A stretch of 64,000 nucleotides of DNA from Crocinitomicaceae bacterium (GCA_023262855.1 JALQYQ010000005.1:20781-84780), one strand, 5' to 3'; shown: positions 1 to 8,965, counted from the stretch's first letter. Notes: a model not told the origin generated them from the sequence alone. Made by a program: numbers and translations.

Positions 1-258
1 AAGATCGCGTTCAACATCGATGTCTTTTATTTTTCCTTTGAATCCCGTTTTCAATAAACAATTCCACTCATCTTGGCGATTAAATAGAATGAATCGTTTA
101 AATCCAAGTTGTTCTTTAAGAATGAATTCGTAGATTTTTACGAGCTGGTCTACACCTTGATTGGAATTAATAGCCGTCGTAATCTCTAGCAAAGAGTTTA
201 ATTTAAAATCTTTGAGTTTAATTTGATTTTCTAAATTCTTTACTAGTTTTTCTATCAT
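1..258 (-). CDS. N-terminal fragment of a probable GAF/PP2C (SpoIIE-type) signalling protein, cut by the window edge
   Basis: The reverse strand reads an open frame from an ATG at 256-258 to the window edge, giving 86 residues that begin MIEKLVKNLENQIKLKDFK. The segment with LLEITTAINSNQGVDQLVKI, followed by IYEFILKEQLGFKRFILF, resembles the linker and GAF start of Bacteroidota proteins that end in a SpoIIE/PP2C phosphatase domain. No catalytic domain is visible, so the family call is inference. Its start codon shares one base with the LpxD-like stop (TAATG), which indicates translational coupling with the upstream acyltransferase gene. Confidence 0.55.
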   Translation of the reverse strand, partial: MIEKLVKNLENQIKLKDFKLNSLLEITTAINSNQGVDQLVKIYEFILKEQLGFKRFILFNRQDEWNCLLKTGFKGKIKDIDVERDL

Positions 259-1184
259 TACAACTTGTCCAGAATTTGAGGTAATCTTCTCAAGGCAGCC
301 ATTTCTCGGAATTTCTCTTTTACATCCGAACATGGACTACCGAAATAGGTTTTTCCACCTTCTAAACTTTTAGAAATTCCAGATTGAGCCAAAACAATCG
401 CTCCTTCTCCAATTGTCACATCACTAGCGCAACCGACTTGTCCCCAGAGTGTAACTTTGTCTTCAATGCGAACACAACCTGCCAAACCAACGTTTGCCGC
501 CATTAAACAATCTTTCCCAACAACTGTATCGTGACCAATGTGAACTTGATTATCAATTTTTGTTCCTTCACCAATTGTTGTCATTCCTGTTACGCCAGCA
601 TCAATTGTGCAGAGTGCTCCAATTTCGACATTTTGTTTCAGGTGAACGCCACCGCACGTATGCATGCGATCAAATCCAGTTGGTTTTTTCTTGTAATAAA
701 AAGCGTAATGACCAATCACCGAATTCGGTCCAACGATCACATTGTCTTCAAGGATGCAATCATCCATGATACAAACACCTGGATGCAAAGTCACATTTTT
801 ACCAATTTTCACGCGATGACCAATGAATACATTTGGATAAATTAAAGCTGACTCATCAACAACCGAATTTTCACCAATGGCTTGTGTCTGCGGTTTAAAA
901 GGCGAGAAATAGCGTGTCAACCGATTGAAATCATCAAAAGGTGTCTTAGAAATAATTAGCCCTTTTCCTTTCGGACATTCAACGGCTTGATCGATTAAAA
1001 CAGTAGTCGCTGCACTTTTTAATGCCTTTTCATAATATTTGGGATGATCAACAAACACCAAATCGCCTGGAACAACCACATGAATTTCATTGATTCCTGT
1101 GACCAAATGATTTGGATCACCAACGAATTCACACTTGATTAATTCTGCAATTTCCTTTAAAGTATGTGGAGTGTTTAATTTCAT
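258..1184 (-). CDS. LpxD-like UDP-3-O-acylglucosamine N-acyltransferase
   Basis: This 308-residue protein has an N-terminal LpxD-type uridine-binding domain (about 1-100) and a left-handed beta-helix of hexapeptide repeats (about 105-280). LpxD adds a 3-hydroxyacyl chain to UDP-acylglucosamine in lipid A synthesis. The family's catalytic histidine matches His218 in VHIGHDTVVG, followed by the usual GLAGCV and GQVGCAS repeats and AQSGIS. Bacteroidota often carry a second LpxD homologue, and this gene is not beside lpxC, lpxA or fabZ, so it may be that paralogue. It is translationally coupled to the truncated signalling gene downstream. An inverted repeat TTGTAA-N2-TTACAA lies just upstream of the start, at 1196-1209. 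Confidence 0.82.
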   Translation of the reverse strand: MKLNTPHTLKEIAELIKCEFVGDPNHLVTGINEIHVVVPGDLVFVDHPKYYEKALKSAATTVLIDQAVECPKGKGLIISKTPFDDFNRLTRYFSPFKPQTQAIGENSVVDESALIYPNVFIGHRVKIGKNVTLHPGVCIMDDCILEDNVIVGPNSVIGHYAFYYKKKPTGFDRMHTCGGVHLKQNVEIGALCTIDAGVTGMTTIGEGTKIDNQVHIGHDTVVGKDCLMAANVGLAGCVRIEDKVTLWGQVGCASDVTIGEGAIVLAQSGISKSLEGGKTYFGSPCSDVKEKFREMAALRRLPQILDKL

Positions 1185-1308
1185 CGCGCTTTTTTTTGTA
1201 AAATTACAACCAAATCATTCCCATTTTAACTAAAAACAGTAGACTTTTCACCCGCACCGTGTTAATAGCCTCACCAATTTTATAAGTGTGCGTTTCATAT
1301 TAAAATTG

Positions 1309-1316
1309 TACGTTTG
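1309..1316 (+). promoter_or_regulatory. -7 element (TAnnTTTG) of the CDF transporter gene
   Basis: TACGTTTG matches the Bacteroidota -7 consensus TAnnTTTG and ends 7 nt before the ATG at 1324. No TTG at the usual spacing was seen. If it is used, the transcript has almost no 5' leader, which favours the 1324 start over the upstream ATG at 1288. Confidence 0.5.
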
Positions 1317-1323
1317 TAATTCA

Positions 1324-2202
1324 ATGGAAAAGAAGGAAACAAAGAGCGAAAAAGCCATCAAAACAACCTACTGGAGTATTGCCGGAAACACCTTTCTTGC
1401 AATTACAAAAGGCATTGCGGGTGTTTTTGGTAACTCTTATGCCTTAATTGCCGATGCAATCGAATCAACTACTGATATTTTCTCTTCTTTATTAGTTCTT
1501 TTTGGTTTAAAATATGCTGCTAAACCTGCCGATGAAAATCATCCTTATGGCCATGGCAAAGCAGAACCGTTGATCACATTTGCAGTTGTTGGATTTTTGG
1601 TCGTTTCTGCAACAATCATTTTTATAGAGAGTATTCACAATATTCAACAGCCACATGACATTCCCAAACCATTCACATTGATAGTGTTGGGTGCAATTAT
1701 TTTATTTAAAGAAGCTTCTTATCGCTATGTAATTCGAAAAAGCAAAGAAACGAATTCAACGTCTCTTAAAGCGGATGCTTGGCACCATCGAAGTGATGCC
1801 GTTACCTCATTAATGGCTTTTATCGGAATTAGTATTGCCTTGTTTTTTGGCAAAGGATATGAAACAGCAGATGATTGGGCAGCTCTTTTAGCATCGCTCT
1901 TTATCGTTTACAATGCTTATTTAATTTTTCGACCAGCTTTGGGAGAAATCATGGACGAACATTTACATGACGATATCATCGAAGAAATACGCCTTCAAAG
2001 TATTAAAGTGGAAGGTGTCATTGCAACTGAAAAATGTTATGTACGCAAAATGGGAATGCTTTATATCGTTGACCTACATGTGATTGTGCAAAAAGATTTA
2101 ACAGTTTTTGAAGGACATGAAATTGCTCATAAAGTAAAAGATGCCTTGATGAATGATATTCCAGATATCGCCGATATTTTAATTCACATCGAACCGAATT
2201 AA
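1324..2202 (+). CDS. Cation diffusion facilitator (CDF) family metal transporter
   Basis: The protein has 292 residues from the ATG at 1324. The longer frame from 1288 would add 12 residues upstream and would run over the promoter. CDF proteins export divalent metals such as Zn, Fe, Mn or Co by proton antiport across the inner membrane. Signatures seen are the TM2 motif ADAIESTTD, the loop HPYGHGKAEPL, and the TM5 motif DAWHHRSD (HxxxD metal site). About six hydrophobic segments are followed by a cytoplasmic C-terminal domain (about 200-292) with DLHVIV and GHEIAHKVKD. The first site has Glu (AIES) where many zinc CDFs have His or Asp, so metal specificity cannot be assigned. Confidence 0.9.
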   Translation: MEKKETKSEKAIKTTYWSIAGNTFLAITKGIAGVFGNSYALIADAIESTTDIFSSLLVLFGLKYAAKPADENHPYGHGKAEPLITFAVVGFLVVSATIIFIESIHNIQQPHDIPKPFTLIVLGAIILFKEASYRYVIRKSKETNSTSLKADAWHHRSDAVTSLMAFIGISIALFFGKGYETADDWAALLASLFIVYNAYLIFRPALGEIMDEHLHDDIIEEIRLQSIKVEGVIATEKCYVRKMGMLYIVDLHVIVQKDLTVFEGHEIAHKVKDALMNDIPDIADILIHIEPN

Positions 2203-2279
2203 TCCAAAATCATCTAATTTTTTCATAATAAAATGTGATTTGAGGGGCTAGCACCTCAGAATAAACCGTTTTAGCAACT

Positions 2280-2412
2280 TACATTTGTACTGTAGTCGAT
2301 TTGAGGTGATTAATAGAATCAATCATTTTTTAAACACCTCGAGCATATAATTGTTAAGGTTTAGGTTAGGTTTAGGTTAATAAGGATGATCAAATGGTCA
2401 TCCTTTTTTTTT
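2280..2412 (+). ncRNA. Candidate small RNA with its own -7 box, internal hairpin and terminator
   Basis: This stretch has no gene. TACATTTG (2280-2287) matches the -7 consensus and is followed by an inverted repeat GAGGTG (2303-2308)/CACCTC (2335-2340). Next come two copies of GGTTTAGGTTA (2358-2379) and a strong terminator. A convincing -33 TTG was not found. The same 11-mer TAGGTTAGGTT sits ahead of another terminator at 55261-55335 on the minus strand. Alternatives are a 3' tail of the CDF transcript or a leader of the next gene. Confidence 0.35.
2382..2412 (+). terminator. Rho-independent terminator
   Basis: AAGGATGATC (2382-2391), loop AAAT, GGTCATCCTT (2396-2405). The ten-base-pair stem has one G-U pair and is followed by a run of T to 2412. 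It separates the CDF region from the gene at 2456. Confidence 0.8.
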
Positions 2413-2455
2413 GAACCAAAAAAGTAGATAAGTGTAAGCAAGAAAAAACTACACA

Positions 2456-3073
2456 ATGAAACAACTTTTTTTATTCAGCTTATTAGCCATATCATTCAGC
2501 TTTTCTGCTATTGGTCAAACAAAATTCATTTCCTACAAAAGTCATAGTGGGCAAAAACACAATTTGAGGAAAGCCCTTTCAAAAAATCTTTTTTCAATTG
2601 GAGAATCGAACTATGGAATGGCTCCACAGCGCATGGTTAGAAATTCAAAACTCGACACTGTAATTCTATTGTCAGAGAAAAAAGCAGTAATGATCACAAG
2701 TGAATATTGTCATTTCGAAGACTATGGTGGTGGAGATCGAACTAGCGAACAGTTATGGAATGCCGGAAAAGACACAGTTTACGATCACCCTGTTTTTAAT
2801 TCTGGAAAAAGTGTCAGTGAAATAAAAAAAACGCTCAAACAAGAATACTTCTTTGCAAACCCAATTGATTCAGTTGTATTTCTTGGATTCGATGGAACGT
2901 ATTATCAGGAATCACCAAAAAAAATGAAGCAAAAAGCGATTCGTCTAGAACCAAAATTACATGAAGCGAATACAGATGAAAACCTTGAAAAACCAGAGCC
3001 ACGAAAACCAACTTCTCTCTTCATGATTTTCGTAATTTCTATTTTTTCTGTGATTTGTAATTGTCATTTTTAA
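2456..3073 (+). CDS. Hypothetical exported protein with C-terminal membrane segment
   Basis: The 205-residue protein starts with a signal peptide (about 1-20, ending FSAIGQ). The body is a polar domain of unknown family containing SEYCHFEDYGGGDRTSEQLW. A hydrophobic tail (about 187-205, PTSLFMIFVISIF) could anchor it. I do not recognise the family. Its stop lies 8 nt before the ATG of the DoxX-like gene, so the two are probably co-transcribed and may work together at the envelope. Confidence 0.6.
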   Translation: MKQLFLFSLLAISFSFSAIGQTKFISYKSHSGQKHNLRKALSKNLFSIGESNYGMAPQRMVRNSKLDTVILLSEKKAVMITSEYCHFEDYGGGDRTSEQLWNAGKDTVYDHPVFNSGKSVSEIKKTLKQEYFFANPIDSVVFLGFDGTYYQESPKKMKQKAIRLEPKLHEANTDENLEKPEPRKPTSLFMIFVISIFSVICNCHF

Positions 3074-3081
3074 CCGAACTA

Positions 3082-4251
3082 ATGCGGCTTTATCTCAGTA
3101 TCTTGATTCTTTTAGGAATATTCTTCATTCCAGTTTCTTCCCAGTTTTATGCTATCCAAAATTGGTTAACTGAAGCGTTTTTTGGTCAATTTGTGAATTG
3201 GTCAGCCTACCAACTAAACATTCATTGGGAGCTCAATGATTTTTCATCGGATTCAACTCGTTTGATGCTATTACTTGCATGGTTACTCATATTTTCTCTA
3301 CCGATATTTTTCTTCATTAAGTATAGAAAAGAAAACTTCGTTAAAAAAATCATTTCAATTACTTCGATTTTTTCGACCTATTTCATTGCTTGGATTTTAT
3401 TGAAATATGGTTTCGACAAACTTTTCAAGGCTCAATTTTACTCACCTGAACCCAATATTCTTTATTCAAAAGTCGGTGATTTAGATAAAGACATTCTATT
3501 CTGGACAAGCATGGGAAGTTCTTATTCCTACTCAGTAATTACGGGTCTTTTTGAAATCATCTCAGGAATTCTCCTGCTCTTTCGAAAAACAAGAAATCTA
3601 GCCATTCTACTTTCAATTGGTGTTTTCGTAAATGTTCTTGCAATCAATGTTGGATTTGATATTTCTGTTAAATTATTTGCAGTATTTCTCTTGCTAACCT
3701 CTTTATACTTAGCAGCACCATTTGCTCGAAATCTTTGGCTTTTTCTAAGTAACCAATCGTTCAAACTATCAACAAACAATGAAAAACACATCCCTGAATT
3801 CAATGGCGCTAAATGGCTCAAACTTCTATTGATTTTTGGAATTTTTCTTGAATGTTTATACCCGTTCATGAAGAACTCCAATTTTAACGACGATTTAGCT
3901 GAACGTCCAATATATCATGGAGCTTACGAAGTAGAAGCAATTGTTAGAGGAAGCGATACTCTTTCTCCAGCAATAGCAAACTTGAATCGTTTGTTTTTTC
4001 ATCGTGATCACTACTTGATTTTGCAAGACACAGCGGATAGCTTCGTAGATTATTCGTATTCTTTAAATGCAGCGCAAACTAAAATCAAATTAATTGATTA
4101 CAACGAAAACACTAAGGTTTACACTATTTCATACAACCCCAGAACAAGCACCTTGCTATTAAAAAACAGCAAGGAACAATTGATTTGTAAAGCACTTCCT
4201 TGGAAACAAATGGCGTTGTTGCAACCATTGTTCCATTTGACAGTTGATTAA
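3082..4251 (+). CDS. DoxX-like integral membrane protein
   Basis: The ATG at 3082 (8 nt after the previous stop) is preferred to the TTG at 3061, which would overlap the upstream gene. The protein has 389 residues with about seven hydrophobic segments in the first 250, then a soluble C-terminal domain of about 130 residues rich in beta-type sequence. The segments around YGFDKLFKAQF, FEIISGILLLF and GVFVNVLAINVGFDISVKL resemble the DoxX/DoxX-like fold. Function in this family is poorly defined. The last four bases overlap the end of the convergent E1 gene. Confidence 0.6.
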   Translation: MRLYLSILILLGIFFIPVSSQFYAIQNWLTEAFFGQFVNWSAYQLNIHWELNDFSSDSTRLMLLLAWLLIFSLPIFFFIKYRKENFVKKIISITSIFSTYFIAWILLKYGFDKLFKAQFYSPEPNILYSKVGDLDKDILFWTSMGSSYSYSVITGLFEIISGILLLFRKTRNLAILLSIGVFVNVLAINVGFDISVKLFAVFLLLTSLYLAAPFARNLWLFLSNQSFKLSTNNEKHIPEFNGAKWLKLLLIFGIFLECLYPFMKNSNFNDDLAERPIYHGAYEVEAIVRGSDTLSPAIANLNRLFFHRDHYLILQDTADSFVDYSYSLNAAQTKIKLIDYNENTKVYTISYNPRTSTLLLKNSKEQLICKALPWKQMALLQPLFHLTVD

Positions 4252-6341
4252 TAATTCAGTAAATCAGCCAATGCTTCTTTCACTTTATTCGAATTCGTCA
4301 ACAAGGCAGCTTCCAATGTTGAATTCAGAGGAATTGCAGGTGTGTCAACTGAACCAACAATTGCAACAGGTGCGTCAAGTGATTTGAAATTATCGCGTTG
4401 AATTCGTCCTGCCAAACCAAGCGTAAATGATGCTTCAGTAGATTCTTCCGTTACCAACATTACTTTTCCATGTTTACTTGACACCTCATTGATTTTCTCA
4501 TGATCAAGTGGATTCAATGTACGTAAATCAACAATTTCAACTCTTCCTTCAAATTCCTTTGTCGCTTCAAGTGCCCAATAAACACCGCGTCCATAAGTAA
4601 TAATTACAGCAGAGTCACCTTTATCGATTGCAGATTGGTTCGCCTCTTGAACAACTCTTGCTTTTCCAAATGGAATAATATAATCTTCATCTGGTTCAAT
4701 CGACATTGCTCCTTCAGTACCAGGAATTTTTGACCAATACAAGCCTTTATGCTCAAGCATTACAACCGGATTTGGGTCGTAAAATGCCGCTTTCATCAAA
4801 CCTTTTAAATCAGCTCCTGTTGAAGGATATGCTACTTTTACACCTCTTATGTTCGTCAAAACCGACTCAACACTTGATGAATGATAAGGTCCTCCTGAAC
4901 CATACGCTCCAATTGGGACACGAATAACACAACTTACCGGCCATTTACCATTCGATAAATAATATGAACGTGAAACTTCAGTGAATAATTGATTTAGTCC
5001 TGGCCAAATGTAATCCGCAAATTGAACCTCAACAAATGGTTTTAAACCAACAGCCGACATTCCGACAGTTGAACCAATAATAAACGCTTCTTGAATTGGC
5101 GTATTAAAAACTCGATCGTCACCAAACGTTTGCGCTAAGGTTGCTGCTTCTCTAAATACACCTCCTAAACGACCACCAACATCTTGTCCATATAACAAAG
5201 CTTCAGGATGTTTCCCCATGATTTCACGAACGGCAAACAAAGCAGAATCAACCATCACTGTTTTCTTTTTCCCTTTCGGTTCACGTTCTCCTTTTTCTTC
5301 GGTTACAGGAGTTGGAGCAAAGATAAAATCAGTTACAGAATTTGGATCTGGATCTTCAGCGTTCAATGCGCGGTCATAATCAGCGTCAACTAATTTACGT
5401 GTGTCTGCTTCAATATTAATGATATCAGCTTCGTCAATTCCATTTTGACGCAATAAATCTTTTAGTTTTGGATAAGGATCGCGTGACGCCGCCTCTTCTA
5501 AGTCGTCACGGTACCATTCTTTGCGTACACCAGATGTGTGATGACCAAGTAACGGAACTTTTGCGTGAATGATGAAAGGACGACGCTCTTTGCGCACAAT
5601 ATCAAAAACCTCTTGAACTGTGTCAAAAGATATTTTAAAATCACTTCCATCAATTGTGCGCACTTCAATACCATTAAATCCTTGCGCATAAAAACTCATA
5701 TCTTGGGCGCGTGTTTCTGCAGCATTTGCAGAGATATCCCAACCATTATCTTGCACCAAATAGACAATCGGAAATTGTTTTAGCGCAGCCATTTGTAAAG
5801 CTTCAGAAACTTCACCTTCTGTACAAGAAGCATCTCCAAGCGAACAAACTACCACAGGATTTTCGCCATTATAATCTGCAGCAATACCTGTTTTTTCTTT
5901 GTACTGAATTCCCATAGCAATCCCCGTTGTCGGAATCGCTTGCATCCCAGTTGCTGAACTTTGATGCGGAATTTTAGGCATATTATCGCGATTCAGTGAT
6001 GGATGACTGTAATAAGTTCTTCCACCTGAAAAGGGATCGTCTTTTTTTGCAAAAACTTGAAGCATTAATTCATACGGAGTCATACCGATGCTCAATAGAA
6101 TACTATCGTCTCGGTAATATGGAGAAACCCAATCTTGCGGTTTCAATTGCATTCCAACAGCAATTTGGATCGCCTCATGGCCGCGAGAAGTGGCATGCAC
6201 ATATTTAGCAGTAATTTCTTTGTTTGCTTCGTATTTTTCTGCCAAAGTTTTGGCTGTGCACATCAATTTGAATGCTTCTAAAAAGTTATCTTTTGACACT
6301 TTATTCGCTTTTTTGGTTGTTTTTGAGACTGTTTCTTCCAT
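4248..6341 (-). CDS. Fused 2-oxoacid dehydrogenase E1 component (alpha and beta in one chain)
   Basis: The 697-residue protein joins a thiamine-diphosphate E1-alpha domain (about 20-340) to an E1-beta transketolase-type domain (about 360-697). The alpha half shows the ThDP motif GDASCTEGEV...QDN and the neighbouring ISANAAETRAQD. The beta half shows GQDVGG, TPIQEAFIIG and GGPYHSSSVES, and ends with the transketolase C-terminal domain (VDLRTLNPLD). The enzyme decarboxylates a 2-oxoacid, probably branched-chain, and passes the acyl group to lipoylated E2. E2 and E3 are not in the window. Single-chain alpha-beta E1 proteins of about 700 residues are common in Bacteroidota. Substrate is inferred only. 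A -7 element, TATATTTG, lies 25 bases upstream of the start. Confidence 0.87.
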   Translation of the reverse strand: MEETVSKTTKKANKVSKDNFLEAFKLMCTAKTLAEKYEANKEITAKYVHATSRGHEAIQIAVGMQLKPQDWVSPYYRDDSILLSIGMTPYELMLQVFAKKDDPFSGGRTYYSHPSLNRDNMPKIPHQSSATGMQAIPTTGIAMGIQYKEKTGIAADYNGENPVVVCSLGDASCTEGEVSEALQMAALKQFPIVYLVQDNGWDISANAAETRAQDMSFYAQGFNGIEVRTIDGSDFKISFDTVQEVFDIVRKERRPFIIHAKVPLLGHHTSGVRKEWYRDDLEEAASRDPYPKLKDLLRQNGIDEADIINIEADTRKLVDADYDRALNAEDPDPNSVTDFIFAPTPVTEEKGEREPKGKKKTVMVDSALFAVREIMGKHPEALLYGQDVGGRLGGVFREAATLAQTFGDDRVFNTPIQEAFIIGSTVGMSAVGLKPFVEVQFADYIWPGLNQLFTEVSRSYYLSNGKWPVSCVIRVPIGAYGSGGPYHSSSVESVLTNIRGVKVAYPSTGADLKGLMKAAFYDPNPVVMLEHKGLYWSKIPGTEGAMSIEPDEDYIIPFGKARVVQEANQSAIDKGDSAVIITYGRGVYWALEATKEFEGRVEIVDLRTLNPLDHEKINEVSSKHGKVMLVTEESTEASFTLGLAGRIQRDNFKSLDAPVAIVGSVDTPAIPLNSTLEAALLTNSNKVKEALADLLNY

Positions 6342-6365
6342 TGTTGGTATGTCCTAAATGCTGTG

Positions 6366-6393
6366 CAAATATACTAAAAACATGAAAGTACAA
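6366..6393 (-). promoter_or_regulatory. Promoter of the E1 gene (TTG-N17-TATATTTG, minus strand)
   Basis: On the minus strand TTG (6393-6391) precedes TATATTTG (6373-6366) with a 17-nt spacer, a good Bacteroidota promoter. It predicts a leader of about 18 nt before the ATG at 6341. The rest of the 6342-6544 divergent gap shows no further clear element. Confidence 0.55.
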
Positions 6394-6544
6394 CATGTTG
6401 TTCATACAGCAATTCTAGGGAAACAAAAGGAATCAAAAGCCTATTTATAAAGATTATTAATTGAGAGAAATAATTTAAAACAGCTAGATAAAGCGCACAA
6501 GTGCAAAAAAATGTTTTTAACTTGCACCTTGACCGCAAGACTAC

Positions 6545-7795
6545 ATGATCAAACGTTATCAAAATATTAAAAAATGGTTCATTGGAGATCTTCTTGATGA
6601 GACAGACGATTTCTATCAGAAAGCCAAAATAAATCTGGTTTTTGATTTTCCGTTTTTCACGTTAAGTCTATTTATTTTATTTTCAATTGTCCTATTTCTT
6701 GTTGGTGCCAATTATTCGGTTTATACTGTTTCTGGTGGCTGGATAATGGGAATAGTATTTTTGTTTTTTTTGAAATATTCTAAAAATATTAAAATCGCAG
6801 CTATCATTTTATCAGTTGTAATTTTAATCCTCGTCATTTCTAACCTATTTGTAAATGAAAAAATACTTCACATTGGCTATCCTTATTGGCTGAGTATTTT
6901 ATTGCTTTTTGTAGTATTTAATTTAGGAATATATTGGGGAATAGGCTTTGGAATTTTGGGTTCTGCTGCTTACGTTTTCTACCGTCATTATGAAATGTAT
7001 CACGCGATGGAATTGGCACATTTTGACCCGAATATTCATTTAGTTACATTTATTGTTGAAGTTTCGCTAACCACTTTTTTAATTCTTTACCTCATCCAAT
7101 TGTATCTATTAACTTCTAGAAGTTCTGAAATTGCGTTGAAGGAGCAAAACAAATTACTCGTTGCTAAAAACAAATTGATTGAAGAGCAGCACGCTGAAAA
7201 AACGATCATGCTTAAAGAAATTCATCACCGCGTAAAAAATAATCTTCAGGTTGTGAATAGCATTTTAAGGCTTCAATCCTTTGAAATTAAAGATCCAAGT
7301 GCGCTCGAAGCGTTTGAATTATCTCAAAAAAGAATTCACGCAATGGCTTTGATTCATGAACGTCTTTACACCTTGGACAAAATGAGTTATTCGGTTACTG
7401 CCAAATACCTAAAATTACTGATTCGTGATTTGATTGCGCTTTATCAGAACAAGCAAGAAATTGAATTGGAAATTGATGTTCACGATGGAATAGTCCCACA
7501 AAACAACATTGTTCCATTCGGTTTAATTTTGAATGAATTAGTTTCAAATTCACTAAAACATGGAATTGAATCGAAAGGAAAAATCACCATCAAATCCATC
7601 AAAACTGCAGCCCATGTTCACTTATCATTTAGTGATGACGGCAAGGGATTTAATGCTGAAATGAAACCTGGATTTGGCTTAGAATTAATTGAAACATTAA
7701 CTGAACAGTTGGATGGATCAGTGATTTTCAACAATAACATTTTGGAAGGAGTCGTTTTCAATTTTGAATTCCCCTTATTTGAAGACGAAAAATAA
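6545..7795 (+). CDS. Membrane sensor histidine kinase, HisKA_2 type
   Basis: The protein has 416 residues. Six or so hydrophobic segments (about 32-190) form an integral membrane sensor with no large extracytoplasmic loop, followed by a short coiled linker (192-222). The HisKA_2 phosphoacceptor motif is EIHHRVKNNLQ (His227/His228). It is followed by a HATPase domain with N box LNELVSNSLKH, G1 DDGKGF and GFGLELI. Kinases of this group often phosphorylate stand-alone receivers, and no response regulator is adjacent here. The gene stands alone, divergent from the E1 gene and convergent with the Fic gene. Confidence 0.85.
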   Translation: MIKRYQNIKKWFIGDLLDETDDFYQKAKINLVFDFPFFTLSLFILFSIVLFLVGANYSVYTVSGGWIMGIVFLFFLKYSKNIKIAAIILSVVILILVISNLFVNEKILHIGYPYWLSILLLFVVFNLGIYWGIGFGILGSAAYVFYRHYEMYHAMELAHFDPNIHLVTFIVEVSLTTFLILYLIQLYLLTSRSSEIALKEQNKLLVAKNKLIEEQHAEKTIMLKEIHHRVKNNLQVVNSILRLQSFEIKDPSALEAFELSQKRIHAMALIHERLYTLDKMSYSVTAKYLKLLIRDLIALYQNKQEIELEIDVHDGIVPQNNIVPFGLILNELVSNSLKHGIESKGKITIKSIKTAAHVHLSFSDDGKGFNAEMKPGFGLELIETLTEQLDGSVIFNNNILEGVVFNFEFPLFEDEK

Positions 7796-7797
7796 AA

Positions 7798-7818
7798 GGC
7801 TCAGCAAAGAACTGAGCC
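7798..7818. terminator. Bidirectional terminator between the kinase and Fic genes
   Basis: GGCTCAG (7798-7804) and CTGAGCC (7812-7818) form a 7-bp stem with a 7-nt loop. AAAA on the left gives a T run for the minus strand, and AT-rich sequence follows on the right. It lies exactly between two convergent stops. Confidence 0.7.
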
Positions 7819-7823
7819 AATTA

Positions 7824-8870
7824 TTAGGATAAGATTGACAAATATCTTTCCAAACATTCTTTTTCAACTTTAGCAACTAGCCGTATGAATTCATCTTTGC
7901 TTTTTTTAATCTGAACACTTTCAAGAGCTGAATAATAGGCTTTTCTGCTTTCAAAATCCCCTTTTATATTAGCAATTACGTATCCTGAACTAAGCAAAAT
8001 TAAATTCATCAACAAGCGAGAAGTTCTTCCATTTCCATCAATGAACGGATGGATTGTTACTAAACGCTCATGCATTTCAGCAGCCAACACAACTGGATGC
8101 AATTGGTTTTTTGCTTGTGCATACCAAACGAATAAATCCTCCATTTGCTTTGGAACGAGAAAGGGTTGTGGAGGCTTATGCGAACTTCCTTTAATCATCA
8201 CTTGGACATTTCTATACTTTCCAGCATGTTCTGGCATGATTCCGCGAAGAATTAAATTGTGAACTACCAACAATTCTCTTTCATTCATAGAAATATTGCG
8301 TTTCATCAAATCTTTAATGTACTCAATGGCCTCGTTATGATTAACCGCTTCAAGATGCTCACGCATACTTTTTCCTGAAATGGTCAAACCTTCATTGATT
8401 ACTAAATCTGTTTCTTGTAAGGTCAAAGTGTTTCCTTCAATACGATTACTTTCGAAGGTATATTCTAACTCCAGCGCTTCTGTAATTCTGAAACTATCTA
8501 GTTGACGAATTTTGTCCAATTTTGATTTTAACGCATCAATTTCGATCAATAATTGATTGATATCATCAGCCAATTCAAGTTTAGTTTGTTTTGAATAGGA
8601 TGCAATTTCTTCTTGTACTAATTGAATAGCATCAGATGCGTTTGGATGATAATTAAGTTCTTGAAGAATTTTTTCTTTAAGCCACAAAACCGTCAAGCGC
8701 TTGTCTTGAATTTTTAAAACCTCTTCCAAACTTTTTACGTGAGCTTCTGTTGGAATTCTTTCACCACTTTCAAATTTAGAAATCAAAGCTTGATCAACTC
8801 CTATTAATTGAGCCAACTCACGAGACTTTAAACCGAGTGATTTGCGTTGCGTTTTAAGTAAATTTTTCAT
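7824..8870 (-). CDS. Fic family protein with N-terminal XRE-type HTH
   Basis: The 348-residue protein has a helix-turn-helix of the XRE type (about 3-60: SRELAQLIGVDQALISKFES), a helical linker, and a Fic domain. The catalytic loop HPFIDGNGRTSR (His274) is complete, so AMP or another nucleotide group can probably be transferred to a target hydroxyl. The motif SNRIEGN at 141-147 fits the inhibitory-helix consensus [S/T]xxxE[G/N], placed N-terminal to the Fic core as in class II Fic proteins, so the enzyme is probably self-inhibited. No antitoxin-like gene is adjacent. The HTH suggests DNA binding, possibly at its own promoter. Confidence 0.87.
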   Translation of the reverse strand: MKNLLKTQRKSLGLKSRELAQLIGVDQALISKFESGERIPTEAHVKSLEEVLKIQDKRLTVLWLKEKILQELNYHPNASDAIQLVQEEIASYSKQTKLELADDINQLLIEIDALKSKLDKIRQLDSFRITEALELEYTFESNRIEGNTLTLQETDLVINEGLTISGKSMREHLEAVNHNEAIEYIKDLMKRNISMNERELLVVHNLILRGIMPEHAGKYRNVQVMIKGSSHKPPQPFLVPKQMEDLFVWYAQAKNQLHPVVLAAEMHERLVTIHPFIDGNGRTSRLLMNLILLSSGYVIANIKGDFESRKAYYSALESVQIKKSKDEFIRLVAKVEKECLERYLSILS

Positions 8871-8884
8871 GACTTATTTATTCT

Positions 8885-8899
8885 TGACAAATTTAGTCA
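8885..8899 (-). promoter_or_regulatory. Fic promoter -7 element inside a TGAC...GTCA inverted repeat
   Basis: On the minus strand TAAATTTG (8895-8888) matches the -7 consensus and lies 17 bases upstream of the Fic start codon. It is embedded in TGACTAAATTTGTCA, whose arms TGAC/GTCA are inverted. This would suit an autorepressor site for the HTH of the Fic protein; that link is inference. Confidence 0.4.
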
Positions 8900-8916
8900 T
8901 TTTTTATATTCCAACC

Positions 8917-8947
8917 AAAAAAAAGGAGCAATTTAAATTTGCTCCTT
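8917..8947 (-). terminator. Terminator of the DPP-IV-like gene
   Basis: AAGGAGCAA (8923-8931) pairs with TTGCTCCTT (8939-8947). The A run at 8917-8924 becomes the T run on the minus strand, just downstream of the stop at 8966. Confidence 0.75.
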
Positions 8948-8965
8948 CTCAATTTTTAGTTTTTC

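Noticed and set aside
1288..1323. Upstream start of the CDF gene
   Set aside because: It would place the -7 element inside the coding region, and the added residues do not match the family's N-terminus.
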